DNA of 64,000 nucleotides, from the NCBI RefSeq assembly GCF_900626285.1, contig NZ_LR131147.1, forward strand, positions 2,646,666-2,710,665. The letters are read 5' to 3'. The position numbers and the translations under genes are program-made. This DNA comes from Intestinimonas massiliensis (ex Afouda et al. 2020) (lineage in GTDB: Bacteria > Bacillota > Clostridia > Oscillospirales > Oscillospiraceae). Numbering within the stretch: the first letter of the stretch is position 1; the number at the start of each line of letters is the position of its first letter. Positions 39,002 through 47,738 of this stretch are shown here, piece after piece. The notes beneath the pieces were generated by a model. That model saw only the letters and a list, made by a program, of their open reading frames with translations. It was not told where the DNA came from and did not search any database.

Positions 39002-40006
39002 TCAGGCAATGGGCTCGTAGTCGTCCGGCATGGTCAGCCCCAGCGCCTCGCAGTTGGCGGCGTTGTACATCTTGGTCACGTTGGGGGCGTACTCGATGGG
39101 CATGGTGGAGATGTCCGCCTGGCCGGTGAGGATCTGGGCGGCCATCTGGCCGGTGGTGTAGCCGATGTCGTAGTAGCTGATGGACAGGGTGGCCACGCCG
39201 CAGCCGGAGCAGATGCCGCTCTCACCGGCGATGACGGGCACCCCGGCGGGGATGACCACGTTGGCGATGGTCTCGGTGTTGGCGGCGGCGGTGTTGTCGG
39301 TGGGAATGTAGATCACGTCAGAGCTGTCACAGGCGGACTGGGCCACGGAGGACAGGTCGTTGACGTCGGTGAAGGCGAACTGCTCGCAGGTGTAGCCCAT
39401 GTCGGTGAGGTAGCCCTCAATGGTCTCCACCTGGTACACGGAGTTGGGCTCGCCGGAGCAGTACAGCAGGCCCACGTTCTTGGCATCGGGGAACAGCTCG
39501 TGGAGCATATCCGCCTGCTGGTCCAGGGGGGCCAGGTCGGAGGTGCCCGAGATGTTGCCGCCCACGGTGCCCGTCCAGTCCTCAATGTTGAGGGCGGTGG
39601 CGTAGTCGGTCACCGAGGTGCCCAGGATGGGGATTTCGGCGGTGGCGGAGGCGGCCGCCTGGAGGGGATAGGTGGCGTTGGCCAGGATCAGGTCCACGCC
39701 CTCGGCCACAAAGCCGTCCATAATGGTGCCGCAGTTGGCGTACTCGCCGCCGGCGTCCTGCTCCTCAAAGGTCACCGCGTCGCCCAGGGCCTCGGTGAGG
39801 GCCTCCTTAAAGCCGCGGGTGGCCTCATCCAGGGCGGGATGGGTCATCTGCTGGCAGATGCCCACGGTATAGGTCTCGCCGCTGGGGGCACTGCTCTCCC
39901 CGCCGGCGGCGGGGCTCTCCGCACTGCCCTGAGTGCCGCCGCAGGCAGCCAGGCTCAGAGCCATCGCGCCGCTCAGCGCAAGAGCGGCCAGCTTGTTCAC
40001 TTTCAT
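39002..40006 (-). CDS. ABC transporter substrate-binding lipoprotein
   Basis: 334 residues from ATG 40006 after TGGAGGAACCGG. Signal peptide with lipobox SLAACG, a Ser/Glu-rich linker, then the PF04392 (ABC_sub_bind) fold: GICQQMTHPALDEATRGFKEAL, PLQAAASATAEIPILGTSVTDYA, and the closing AQILTGQADISTMPIEY. Members studied elsewhere bind aromatic amino acids (the TrpXYZ type) or other small molecules. The leader here is too short for a T-box, so I do not assign a substrate. First gene of its three-gene operon. Confidence 0.88.
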   Translation of the reverse strand: MKVNKLAALALSGAMALSLAACGGTQGSAESPAAGGESSAPSGETYTVGICQQMTHPALDEATRGFKEALTEALGDAVTFEEQDAGGEYANCGTIMDGFVAEGVDLILANATYPLQAAASATAEIPILGTSVTDYATALNIEDWTGTVGGNISGTSDLAPLDQQADMLHELFPDAKNVGLLYCSGEPNSVYQVETIEGYLTDMGYTCEQFAFTDVNDLSSVAQSACDSSDVIYIPTDNTAAANTETIANVVIPAGVPVIAGESGICSGCGVATLSISYYDIGYTTGQMAAQILTGQADISTMPIEYAPNVTKMYNAANCEALGLTMPDDYEPIA

Positions 40007-40072
40007 TTCCGGTTCCTCCAATTCCTACTGTGCTTTAGCTCTTTTAAGGACTAAAGCAATATGTTGCGTTTT

Positions 40073-40101
40073 ATTATAGTCACATTCGCACCCGTTGTCA
40101 A
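40073..40101 (-). promoter_or_regulatory. Promoter of the ABC transporter operon
   Basis: On the minus strand a perfect TTGACA, 17-base spacer, perfect TATAAT. A GCTTTAG/CTAAAGC hairpin lies in the short leader. Confidence 0.85.
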
Positions 40102-40228
40102 CGGTGAACTTCACAGAATCTTAAGAATACCCGTTCCCCTTTCTTTGGGTTTCCGCATAGACTTTTGGGGCAAGTTATGGTAAAATGGCTTGAAATTATG
40201 GACACAATCCAATCGGAGGCATTTGATT

Positions 40229-40951
40229 TTGAGGACAGATGTATTAGGCGTCGGCTTTGACAATCTGACCCTGGAGGAGGCGGCGGCGGCGGGGGCCGCT
40301 CTGGTGGAGGCCGACGGGTTCCACTACGCCGTGACCCCCAACCCGGAGTTCATCCTGGCCGCCCGGAAGGACCCGGACTTCTCCCGGGTGCTGGGGAAGG
40401 CCGACCTGGTGCTGGCCGACGGGGTAGGCGTGATCCACTCCGCCAGGATCCTGGGCCGACCCCTGAAGGGCCGGGTGCCCGGCATTGAATTTGCCCAGCG
40501 GCTCATCGCCTGGATGGCCGCCCACGGCAAGCGGCTGTTCCTGCTGGGCGCCAAGCCCGGCGTGGCCGAGCTGGCCGCCGCCAACCTGAAGGACAAGTAC
40601 CCCGGCCTCATCGTCTGCGGCACCCACGACGGGTATTTCAAGGAGGACGGACCGGTGGTGGAGGCCATCCGGCAGGCCGCCGCCGACGTGGTGTTCGTGT
40701 GCCTTGGGGCCCCCAAGCAGGAGTTCTGGATGGCCAAGAACGGCCCCGCCTCCGGCGCCCACCTGATGGTGGGGCTGGGCGGCTCCCTGGACGTGTTCGC
40801 CGGCGTGGTGGAGCGGGCCCCGGAGGGATTCCAGAAGCTGGGTATGGAGTGGCTCTACCGGCTGATGAAGGAGCCCAAGCGGATCGGCCGCATGGCCAAG
40901 CTGCCCCTGGTGCTGGTATACGCCCTGGGCAGCCGGATCGGAGGGAAATGA
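40229..40951 (+). CDS. WecG/TagA/CpsF family glycosyltransferase
   Basis: 240 residues from TTG 40229, set by GGAGG nine bases upstream. Family motifs: VTPNPEFILAARKDP, VLADGVGVIHSARILG, RVPGIEFAQRL, and the C-terminal CLGAPKQEFWMAKN with MVGLGGSLDVFAG. TagA enzymes add ManNAc to lipid-linked GlcNAc in teichoic acid synthesis. Related CpsF/WecG enzymes add other sugars, so the exact product is open. It heads an operon with tmk, a DJ-1 protein and the folate enzyme, which gives no further clue. Confidence 0.88.
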   Translation: MRTDVLGVGFDNLTLEEAAAAGAALVEADGFHYAVTPNPEFILAARKDPDFSRVLGKADLVLADGVGVIHSARILGRPLKGRVPGIEFAQRLIAWMAAHGKRLFLLGAKPGVAELAAANLKDKYPGLIVCGTHDGYFKEDGPVVEAIRQAAADVVFVCLGAPKQEFWMAKNGPASGAHLMVGLGGSLDVFAGVVERAPEGFQKLGMEWLYRLMKEPKRIGRMAKLPLVLVYALGSRIGGK

Positions 40952-40952
40952 G

Positions 40953-41624
40953 ATGGCGGGAAAGCTGATCGTATTGGAGGGCACCGACGGGTCGGGCAAG
41001 TCCACCCAGTTCAGGCTGCTGTGTGACCGGCTGGACCGGGAGGGGATCGCCTTCCAGAAGCTGGTGTTCCCCCAGTACCAGGAGCCCTCTTCCGCCCTGC
41101 TGCGGATGTACCTGAACGGGGAATTCGGCTCCCACCCCTCCGACGTGAACCCCTACGCCGCCTCCACCTTCTACGCGGTGGACCGGTACGCCTCCTGGAA
41201 AAAGGTGTGGGGGGACTACTACCGGAACGGCGGGCTGGTGCTCTCCGACCGGTACACCACTTCCAACGCCGTCCACCAGGCCTGCAAGCTGCCGGAGGAC
41301 CAGTGGGAGGACTTCTTCCGGTGGCTGTTCGACTTTGAGTGCTCCAAGCTGGGGCTCCCCATGCCCGACCGGGTGTTTTACCTGGACATGCCCACCGAAC
41401 AGGCGGTGGAGCTGCTCCGCAGCCGGGAGGCCGCCACCCACACCAAGGGGGACATCCACGAGGTGGACACCGGGTATCTGGCCCTGTGCCGCCGCACCGC
41501 CCTGCGGGCGGCGGAGGAGCTGGGCTGGACGCGCATCCCCTGCCTGACGGAGTCCGGCGCGCTCCGGAGTCCGGAGGAGATCCATGAACAGATCTGGGCC
41601 ATGCTGACCCAAACCATAAAATGA
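40953..41624 (+). CDS. tmk: Thymidylate kinase
   Basis: 223 residues. P-loop IVLEGTDGSGKSTQFRLL, the DR(Y/H) motif in LSDRYTTSNAVHQA, and the lid REAATHTKGDIHEVD. It phosphorylates dTMP to dTDP. It starts one base after the glycosyltransferase stop. The variant with Asp in TDGSGKST and the long form lacking an arginine P-loop belong to the second clostridial Tmk group. Confidence 0.9.
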   Translation: MAGKLIVLEGTDGSGKSTQFRLLCDRLDREGIAFQKLVFPQYQEPSSALLRMYLNGEFGSHPSDVNPYAASTFYAVDRYASWKKVWGDYYRNGGLVLSDRYTTSNAVHQACKLPEDQWEDFFRWLFDFECSKLGLPMPDRVFYLDMPTEQAVELLRSREAATHTKGDIHEVDTGYLALCRRTALRAAEELGWTRIPCLTESGALRSPEEIHEQIWAMLTQTIK

Positions 41625-41645
41625 GAAATGAAAGGTGCTGTTACA

Positions 41646-42191
41646 ATGGTAGCGATTTTACTGGGAACCGGTTTTGAAGAGGCTGAGGCCATCGTACCCG
41701 CCGACCTGCTCCGCCGGGCGGGTGTGGAAGTGGCTCTGGTAGGCATTGCCGGCCGCCAGGTGGTGAGCAGCCACAAGGTCACCGTCACCGCCGACCTGAC
41801 TCTGGACGAGCTGGACCGGGACCAGGTGGACATGCTCATGCTCCCCGGCGGACTGGGCGGCGTGGAGGCCATCAGCTCCGACGTCCGGGCTCAGGCCCTG
41901 ATCCAGTACTGCTATGACCACGGCCGCTGGCTGGCCGCCATCTGCGCCGCCCCCACCATCCTGGCCAACCTGGGCATGCTGGACCGGCGCAACGCCGTGT
42001 GCTACCCCGGCATGGAGGACCTGATGGGCTCCGCCGTGGTGCAGAAGGGCACCCCCGTGGTGGTGGACGGCCACATCGTCACCGGAGAGGCCGCCGGCTC
42101 CGCCTATCCCTTCGGCCTGAAGCTGGTGGAGATCCTGAAGGGCGCGGAAGCCGCCGCCCAGGTGAAGGATGCCGTCCACTATCACGGCTGA
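41646..42191 (+). CDS. DJ-1/PfpI family protein
   Basis: 181 residues from ATG 41646, set by AAAGG ten bases upstream. The family core is complete: GFEEAEAIVPADLLRRAG with the conserved glutamate, PGG loop MLPGGLGG, and nucleophile cysteine in AAICAAPTILANLG. VVDGHIVTGEAAGSAYPFGLKL follows. Members act as deglycase-like or chaperone-like stress proteins; a specific role is not known here. It overlaps the next gene by 23 bases. Confidence 0.9.
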   Translation: MVAILLGTGFEEAEAIVPADLLRRAGVEVALVGIAGRQVVSSHKVTVTADLTLDELDRDQVDMLMLPGGLGGVEAISSDVRAQALIQYCYDHGRWLAAICAAPTILANLGMLDRRNAVCYPGMEDLMGSAVVQKGTPVVVDGHIVTGEAAGSAYPFGLKLVEILKGAEAAAQVKDAVHYHG

Positions 42192-42771
42192 GAAGGCCGC
42201 ATTGCGGGCCCGGATCCGGGCCGTACTGAAGTCCCTCTCCCCGGAACAGCGGCGGGAGAGCGACCGGGCTCTGCTGGACCGGTTTCTGGCCCTGCCCCAG
42301 GTGAAGGCGGCCTCCACCCTGCTGCTCTACCACGGCATGGGGACCGAGCCGGACACGTCCCGGCTGCTGGAGCCCCTGTGGGAGGCCGGCAAGCGGGTGG
42401 CGCTGCCCCGGTGCCTGCCGGGGAACCAGATGGAGGCCCGGCTCGTCCAAAAGGATACGGTGCTCATCCCCCACCCCTGGGGGATGCTGGAGCCTGGAAC
42501 GGACTGCCCCCTGGCAGGTCCGGCGGATATCGGTCTGGTGCTGGTGCCCGGCCTGGCCTTTGACCGCTCCGGCGGCCGGCTGGGCCAGGGCGGCGGCTTT
42601 TACGACCGGTGGCTGGCCGGATTTTCCGGCCTCACCGTGGCCCTGTGCCGGGAGGTGACCCTGCTGGACCGTGTGCCCCGGGAGGGGCACGACCGGCCGG
42701 TGGACCTGGTGGTCACCGAGGGGGCCGTCTACGGCCTGTCCCCCGCCGGGGACGGGGAAAGCGGGGCGTGA
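42169..42771 (+). CDS. 5-formyltetrahydrofolate cyclo-ligase
   Basis: 200 residues. N-terminal AALRARIRAVLKSLSPEQRRES, the ATP/folate-site VLVPGLAFDRSGGRLGQGGGFYDRWL and the closing VDLVVTEGAVYGL are typical of MTHFS (YgfA/YqgN). It converts 5-formyl-THF to methenyl-THF with ATP. Last gene of the operon. Confidence 0.93.
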   Translation: MPSTITAEKAALRARIRAVLKSLSPEQRRESDRALLDRFLALPQVKAASTLLLYHGMGTEPDTSRLLEPLWEAGKRVALPRCLPGNQMEARLVQKDTVLIPHPWGMLEPGTDCPLAGPADIGLVLVPGLAFDRSGGRLGQGGGFYDRWLAGFSGLTVALCREVTLLDRVPREGHDRPVDLVVTEGAVYGLSPAGDGESGA

Positions 42772-42804
42772 AGCCCCGCTCTCCTCTGGGTTACGTAGCG
42801 CCGC

Positions 42805-42954
42805 TCAGCAGCAGCTGTCGCCGCAGCCGCAGGAATTGCCGCAGCCGCAGGAGTTGCCGCTGGTGCTGCCTCCGCAGCAGCAGCAGATGATGATGAGGAT
42901 CAGGATGATCCACAGGCAGCTGTTGCCGCCAAACCCGTTATTGCCGAAACACAT
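42805..42954 (-). CDS. Cys/Gly-rich 49-residue microprotein with a membrane span
   Basis: Starts at ATG 42954 with GAGGTGAG in front. The N-terminus MCFGNNGFGGNSC is followed by LWIILILIII, a single hydrophobic span. The C-terminus then has a run of four cysteines and Gly-Ser-Asn-Cys repeats (NSCGCG twice). Twelve of 49 residues are cysteine. The frame is the only one on this strand without stops and has a good ribosome-binding site. It faces the folate gene tail-to-tail and diverges from mltG. Small Cys-rich spore-coat-like peptides have a similar look, but function is unknown. Confidence 0.65.
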   Translation of the reverse strand: MCFGNNGFGGNSCLWIILILIIICCCCGGSTSGNSCGCGNSCGCGDSCC

Positions 42955-43052
42955 TTGCTTCTCACCTCACTTGCTTTGACTGACCTATCTTATGCGTGAG
43001 GGGCGGATGTGGTTCCAGACGCACCATCGTTTTTCTGTTAGGAGTTGAATCC

Positions 43053-44240
43053 ATGTCTCAGGAAGATTACCGCGAGAACGAGCGTTATGAGCGCCATGCC
43101 CACAGCAGCCACGGCGGAAAGCGGGTGGCGCCCTCCTCCCACTCGGAGCGCCGTCCCGCTCCCCGCCGGAAAAGGCGCCGCAGAATGGGCACGTGGGGCC
43201 TGCTGATCTATATTCTGTTCGTGCTGGGGGCCTCCGCCCTGCTGGCCGGCGTGGGCTGGATGTGGGCCAACGACGTACTGGCCCTCAACAAGGCCGAGCA
43301 CACCGCCGCGGTGGAGATCGACGAAGGGGACACGGTGGACACCGTGGCCGACAAGCTGAAGGAGCAGGGGCTCATTGAGTACAAATCCGTATTCAAGCTG
43401 TTCTGCTCCCTCACCCACGTCTCCGGCAAGGCCGGCGAGGAGGACGCCAAGATCACCCCCGGCACCTACGAGCTGAGCACCGATATGGACTACCGGGCCC
43501 TGATCTCCAACATGGGCTCCGGCTCCTCCAACCGGATGACCACCAGCGTCACCATCCCCGAGGGCATGACCGAGGCCCAGATCTTCCAGTTGCTGGAGGA
43601 GAAGGGCGTGTGCACCGTGGAGCAGCTGGAGGACACCGCCGCCAACTACGACTTCAACTTCTCCTTCCTCAAGGGGGTCCAGGCCCTGGGCGATCCCAAG
43701 CGGCTGGAGGGCTACCTGTTCCCCGACACCTACGAGTTCTATATGGGCGACGACCCGGTGAACGTGCTCAACAAGATGATCCTCCGGTTCGACGAGGTCT
43801 TTACCGATGAGATGCGCGCCGACATCCAGGAGGCGGGCTACACCATCAACCAGGCGGTCATCATCGCCTCCATGATCGAAAAGGAGACCGACGGCACCGA
43901 CCAGGGCAAGATCGCCTCGGTCATCTACAACCGTCTGGAGCGGCCCACCAGCGAGACGGCGGGCTATCTGAACATCGACGCCACCATCCTGTACGCCACC
44001 GGCGGCACCGAGGTGGACGTCAACGCCGACACCCCCTACAACACCCGCACCCACACCGGTCTGCCTCCCACGGCCATCGCCAACCCGGGCACCGACGCCC
44101 TGAAGGCGGCGGTGTACCCCGATTCCACCAAGTACTACTACTACGCGCTGGGTGACGACGGCAAGCACTCCTTCTTCGCCACCTACCGGGAGCAGCAGAA
44201 CTTCGTCGCCACCCAGGAGCTGTACAAGAATGACAAATAA
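43053..44240 (+). CDS. mltG: Endolytic murein transglycosylase MltG
   Basis: 395 residues from ATG 43053, after TTAGGAGTTGAATCC. A basic cytoplasmic tail of about 48 residues, one membrane span (about 50-75), a LysM-like region (VEIDEGDTVDTVADKLKEQGL), then the YceG catalytic domain with ASMIEKETDGTDQGKIASVIYNRL containing the active glutamate, and LPPTAIANPG. It cuts nascent peptidoglycan strands to end their growth. It overlaps the downstream U32 gene by 11 bases, the order also found in Bacillus. Confidence 0.95.
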   Translation: MSQEDYRENERYERHAHSSHGGKRVAPSSHSERRPAPRRKRRRRMGTWGLLIYILFVLGASALLAGVGWMWANDVLALNKAEHTAAVEIDEGDTVDTVADKLKEQGLIEYKSVFKLFCSLTHVSGKAGEEDAKITPGTYELSTDMDYRALISNMGSGSSNRMTTSVTIPEGMTEAQIFQLLEEKGVCTVEQLEDTAANYDFNFSFLKGVQALGDPKRLEGYLFPDTYEFYMGDDPVNVLNKMILRFDEVFTDEMRADIQEAGYTINQAVIIASMIEKETDGTDQGKIASVIYNRLERPTSETAGYLNIDATILYATGGTEVDVNADTPYNTRTHTGLPPTAIANPGTDALKAAVYPDSTKYYYYALGDDGKHSFFATYREQQNFVATQELYKNDK

Positions 44241-45444
44241 GATCGAACTGCTCTCCCCTGCCGGGGATATGGAGCGGCTGAAAATGTCCCTGGCCTACGG
44301 GGCGGACGCGGTGTACCTGGCGGGCACCGATTTCGGTATGCGGGCCTTCGCCGGCAACTTCACCCCCGACGAGATGCGCCGGGCCGTGGACCTCTGCCAC
44401 AGCCGTGGGGTGTCCATCCACGTGACCTGCAACACCATGCCCCGCAACGATGAGATCGCCCGTCTGCCCGAGTGGCTGGAGTACCTCCAGGACCTGGGGG
44501 TGGACGCGGTGATCCTGGCCGACGTGGGGGTGCTCTCCCTGCTGAAGCGGTACGCCCCCCGGGTGAAGGCCCACATCTCCACCCAGGCCAGCATCTCCAA
44601 CTACCAGACCGCCGCGGCCTGGTACGACCTGGGGGCCAGCCGGGTGATCCTGGCCCGGGAGCTGTCCCTGGAGGAGGTGGCTGAGATCCGGGCCAAGACC
44701 CCCAAAGAGCTGGAGATCGAGGCCTTTGCCCACGGGGCCATGTGCGTCAGCTACTCCGGCCGGTGCCTGCTGAGCAACTATATGACCGGCCGGGACGCCA
44801 ACCGGGGCGCCTGCGCCCAGCCCTGCCGGTACAAGTACGCCCTGGTGGAGGAGAAGCGCCCCGGGGAGTACTTCCCCATCGGCGAGGACGAGGGCGGCGC
44901 CTATATCATGAACTCCCGGGACATGTGCATGATCGACCACATCCCCGAGCTGATGGCGGCGGGGCTCTCCTCCCTGAAGATCGAGGGGCGGGCCAAGAGC
45001 GCCTACTATGCCGCCGTGGTCACCGCCGCCTACCGCCACGCCATTGACGCGGCGGCGGAGGGGAAGCCCATGGACCCGGTGTGGCGGGACGAGGTGGAGA
45101 AGGTGAGCCACCGGCCCTACTCCACCGGCTTCTGGTTCGGCCAGCCGGGCCAGTACACCGGGGACGCCCGGTACATCCGGGAGTGGCAGGTGGTGGCGGT
45201 GGTCACCGCCTGCGACGCCGCCGGCAACGCCACCCTCTCCCTGCGGAACAAGTTCTCCGTGGGGGACGAGCTGGAGCTGGTGGGCCCCGACGTGGCCGCC
45301 ACTCCCTTCACGGCGGGGGAGATGACCGACGCCGACGGCTTTGCCATCACCCAGCCGAAAAATCCCCAGATGGTGTTCCACATGAAGCTGCCCAAGCCGG
45401 TGCCCCCCCTGTCCATTCTCCGGGCCTGCCGGGAAAATTCCTGA
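44230..45444 (+). CDS. U32-family protein, likely tRNA hydroxylation (TrhP-like)
   Basis: 404 residues from ATG 44230. ELLSPAGDMERLKMSLAYGADAVYLAG opens the barrel. The signature EAFAHGAMCVSYSGRCLLSNYMTGRDANRGACAQPCR is split here by normal spacing and carries the Fe-S cysteines. SSLKIEGRAKSAYYAAVV follows. Long annotated as collagenase-like peptidase U32; its Bacillus and E. coli relatives (TrhP) are needed for 5-hydroxyuridine in tRNA, so RNA modification is the better call. Coupled to mltG. Confidence 0.88.
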   Translation: MTNKIELLSPAGDMERLKMSLAYGADAVYLAGTDFGMRAFAGNFTPDEMRRAVDLCHSRGVSIHVTCNTMPRNDEIARLPEWLEYLQDLGVDAVILADVGVLSLLKRYAPRVKAHISTQASISNYQTAAAWYDLGASRVILARELSLEEVAEIRAKTPKELEIEAFAHGAMCVSYSGRCLLSNYMTGRDANRGACAQPCRYKYALVEEKRPGEYFPIGEDEGGAYIMNSRDMCMIDHIPELMAAGLSSLKIEGRAKSAYYAAVVTAAYRHAIDAAAEGKPMDPVWRDEVEKVSHRPYSTGFWFGQPGQYTGDARYIREWQVVAVVTACDAAGNATLSLRNKFSVGDELELVGPDVAATPFTAGEMTDADGFAITQPKNPQMVFHMKLPKPVPPLSILRACRENS

Positions 45445-45452
45445 AAGAAAAA

Positions 45453-45482
45453 GTCCAGGCAACTTTGCCTGGACTTTTTTGT
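45453..45482 (+). terminator. Terminator after the U32 gene
   Basis: AAAGTCCAGGCAA pairs with TTGCCTGGACTTTTTT. Confidence 0.9.
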
Positions 45483-45531
45483 GACCTGAGGGCGGGTCCA
45501 ATCGTTATATGGCTGAAAGGAGGGCAGGCCC

Positions 45532-46017
45532 ATGGATGAAGCACAGAAGCGGCGGTTTGAAGCAAGCTATGACGCCTACGGCGCCATGGTCTACCGCCTG
45601 GCCATGGTATACCTGGGCCGGACCGCCGACGCGGAGGATGTGACCCAGGAGGTCTTTTGCCGCCTGCTGCGGCGGACCCCGGCTTTTCTGGACGGGGAAC
45701 ACGAGAAGCGGTGGCTGCTCCAGGTGACGGCCAACCTTTGCAGGGACCAGCTGAAAGGGTTCTGGCGGAAGCGGGCGGCAGCTCTGGAGGCGGACATTCC
45801 GGCGGCCCGCCCGGAGGACCGGGGGGTATGGGAGGCCGTTCTGGCCCTGCCGGAGACCTACAAGGGTCCCATCCACCTCCACTACTACGAGGGGTACTCG
45901 GTGGCGGAGATCGCGGAGATCCTGGGCCTGTCCCCCTCGGCGGTAAAGATGCGGCTGAAGCGGGGCCGGGAGCAGCTGAAGCTGGAACTGGAGCTTGGAA
46001 CGGAGGGATCGGTATGA
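45532..46017 (+). CDS. ECF-type RNA polymerase sigma factor (pair 1)
   Basis: 161 residues after AAAGGAGGGCAGGCCC. Region 2 contains YRLAMVYLGRTADAEDVTQEVFCRLLRR, and region 4 HYYEGYSVAEIAEILGLSPSAVKMRLKRGREQLK. Only regions 2 and 4, as in ECF sigma factors. Its TGA overlaps the start of the membrane protein gene after it, the arrangement of sigma with its own anti-sigma. Confidence 0.92.
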   Translation: MDEAQKRRFEASYDAYGAMVYRLAMVYLGRTADAEDVTQEVFCRLLRRTPAFLDGEHEKRWLLQVTANLCRDQLKGFWRKRAAALEADIPAARPEDRGVWEAVLALPETYKGPIHLHYYEGYSVAEIAEILGLSPSAVKMRLKRGREQLKLELELGTEGSV

Positions 46018-47429
46018 ATCTGGACGAATACAAAGGCGCGCTGGACCAGATGGTTCCCGCTTCTGATCTGAAGGACCGCATCCGGGACGCCCTGGACGCC
46101 CCCGCCCCTGTCCCCCGTCCCCGGCGGCGGCGGGCGGGCCTCACCGCCCTGGCGGCAGCCGCAGCGGTGGCCTGCACCTTCCTGGTGGCCATGGCGGCCA
46201 GTCCCCAGCTGCGGACGGCAGTGCTCACCTTCCTCCGGCTGGAGGATACCGAGCAGGTGCCCGCCCCCACGGGAGAACGGCCGGAGCAGCCGGAGCTGAC
46301 CCAGAATACCATCGGCCAACAGGTGGAGGCGCAGTACATCCGCCTGCCTGACGCCGGGTCGGGGTGCGACTACAGCAACAATACCCTGTTCCAGGCGGAC
46401 CGGGCGGAGGACGGCTCCATTCTGGACGTTCACTACTGGGGCATCGACGGAAATACCCTGGTGGCCCTGAATACCAGCACCACCAATTTTACCGCCGTCT
46501 GGGACGGGGTGACCTACACGGACACGGTCTACTGGTGCGAGTATGAGGGGGAGATCTCCTGCTATAACAACGGCACCGCCGGCATGGCCCTGGACTACGA
46601 CTGCTATGTCTCCGCTCTGGACGGCCGCACCGACGCGGTGCTCCTCACCCTGAGCCAGGGCAGCCAAGTGGACTACCGGGAATACCCGGTGCTGCTGGAC
46701 CTGGCCACGGGGGAGGTCACCGACCTGCTGGGCGGTACCGGCTGGGAGGGGGCCGCACCCCTCACCGAGGTACAGTGGACGGACGATCTGTCCGCCGCCA
46801 TCCTCTCCAGCGACCGGATGGGCTGGTTCTACTGCGACCGGGAGGACAAAACCACTGTCAGTCTCAATGCGCTCACCGGCCTGGAGGTATCCAGCGCCTG
46901 CTTCGCCGACGACAGCACCCTGATCCTGCTGACCCGCTCCGGCCCTGACGGGGACTGCTGTGACATCTGGACCTGGCTGCCGGACAGCGGAGCGCTGAAG
47001 TGCACCTTCTCTCAGCTGCCGGTCTATCAGCCCCGGGTGGAGCAGTCCTACGGCTTCCAGTTCTTCTTCGGCGGCGGACGGGGCATTTACGTGGCGGAGG
47101 ACGGCTCGGTGTCCATCCTGGACCTGATCACCGGGGAAACCACTGCCGTGGAGGGCTTCTCCCTGTCTCAGACCGACGGCACGCTGCTCCCCAATCCCAC
47201 CGGCACCAAGGTCCTGTTTGCCAGCTACGACAATCAGACCAGCGGGCTGGGCATCTCCAGTCTGGGGGTGATGGACCTGGAACAGGGCACCTTCACCCTG
47301 CTGGACCGGGAGAATTATGACAGCATCTATGAGGGGGTGCTGGGCTGGTTCGACGAGGACCGCATCGCCATCACCGCCCACGGTACCGACGATTACAATC
47401 AGGCCTGTCTCTACCTCTACCGGTTCTGA
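46014..47429 (+). CDS. Membrane-anchored ectodomain protein, putative anti-sigma partner (pair 1)
   Basis: 471 residues. A short cytoplasmic head (about 1-38; MNLDEYKGALDQMVPASDLKDRI), one membrane span about 40-62, a proline-rich linker, and a large extracellular domain of ~380 residues with repeated beta-strand blocks like a propeller (SILDLITGETTAVEG; GVMDLEQGTFTLLDRE). The head is short for a zinc anti-sigma domain and has no HxxxCxxC. Position and coupling suggest it holds the sigma factor at the membrane and senses something outside. This is inference. Confidence 0.7.
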   Translation: MNLDEYKGALDQMVPASDLKDRIRDALDAPAPVPRPRRRRAGLTALAAAAAVACTFLVAMAASPQLRTAVLTFLRLEDTEQVPAPTGERPEQPELTQNTIGQQVEAQYIRLPDAGSGCDYSNNTLFQADRAEDGSILDVHYWGIDGNTLVALNTSTTNFTAVWDGVTYTDTVYWCEYEGEISCYNNGTAGMALDYDCYVSALDGRTDAVLLTLSQGSQVDYREYPVLLDLATGEVTDLLGGTGWEGAAPLTEVQWTDDLSAAILSSDRMGWFYCDREDKTTVSLNALTGLEVSSACFADDSTLILLTRSGPDGDCCDIWTWLPDSGALKCTFSQLPVYQPRVEQSYGFQFFFGGGRGIYVAEDGSVSILDLITGETTAVEGFSLSQTDGTLLPNPTGTKVLFASYDNQTSGLGISSLGVMDLEQGTFTLLDRENYDSIYEGVLGWFDEDRIAITAHGTDDYNQACLYLYRF

Positions 47430-47438
47430 CCGGCCTCC

Positions 47439-47474
47439 GGCCCTCCCCAGGCTGGGGAGGGCCGGAACTTTTTT
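47439..47474 (+). terminator. Terminator after the ECF pair 1 operon
   Basis: GGCCCTCCCC pairs with GGGGAGGGCC, followed by GGAACTTTTTTC. Confidence 0.85.
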
Positions 47475-47604
47475 CAATATTTCGTATTCGTATTAAATTG
47501 TCGTTACTCTCACGACAAGGAAAAAATGGTTGCCGAATATCCCATGGTTTAAAGCAAACCGCTTGCTTCCTCTTTATTTTATTAAAGTTATATTTTTAAC
47601 TTAT

Positions 47605-47622
47605 TTGTTTTAAAAATAACAA
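47605..47622 (+). promoter_or_regulatory. Rex-like redox operator
   Basis: TTGTTT-TAAAAA-TAACAA matches the Rex consensus TTGTTA-N6-TAACAA with one mismatch. It lies 34 bases ahead of the -35 box of an Fe alcohol dehydrogenase gene, a typical Rex target. It is in the AT-richest stretch of the window (about 47480-47650), where no gene is seen. Confidence 0.55.
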
Positions 47623-47655
47623 TAATTCGTTAAAAAATAAACTTTTTAAAACTTG

Positions 47656-47684
47656 TTGACTTCCTTTTCCAGGCAGGCTATACT
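47656..47684 (+). promoter_or_regulatory. Promoter of the Fe alcohol dehydrogenase gene
   Basis: TTGACT, 17-base spacer, TATACT, 55 bases before the ATG. Confidence 0.8.
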
Positions 47685-47738
47685 GACGCCAACCGACGGG
47701 GCCCCGCCGCCCCACCGAGAAAAAGGAGGAAAACGCTC

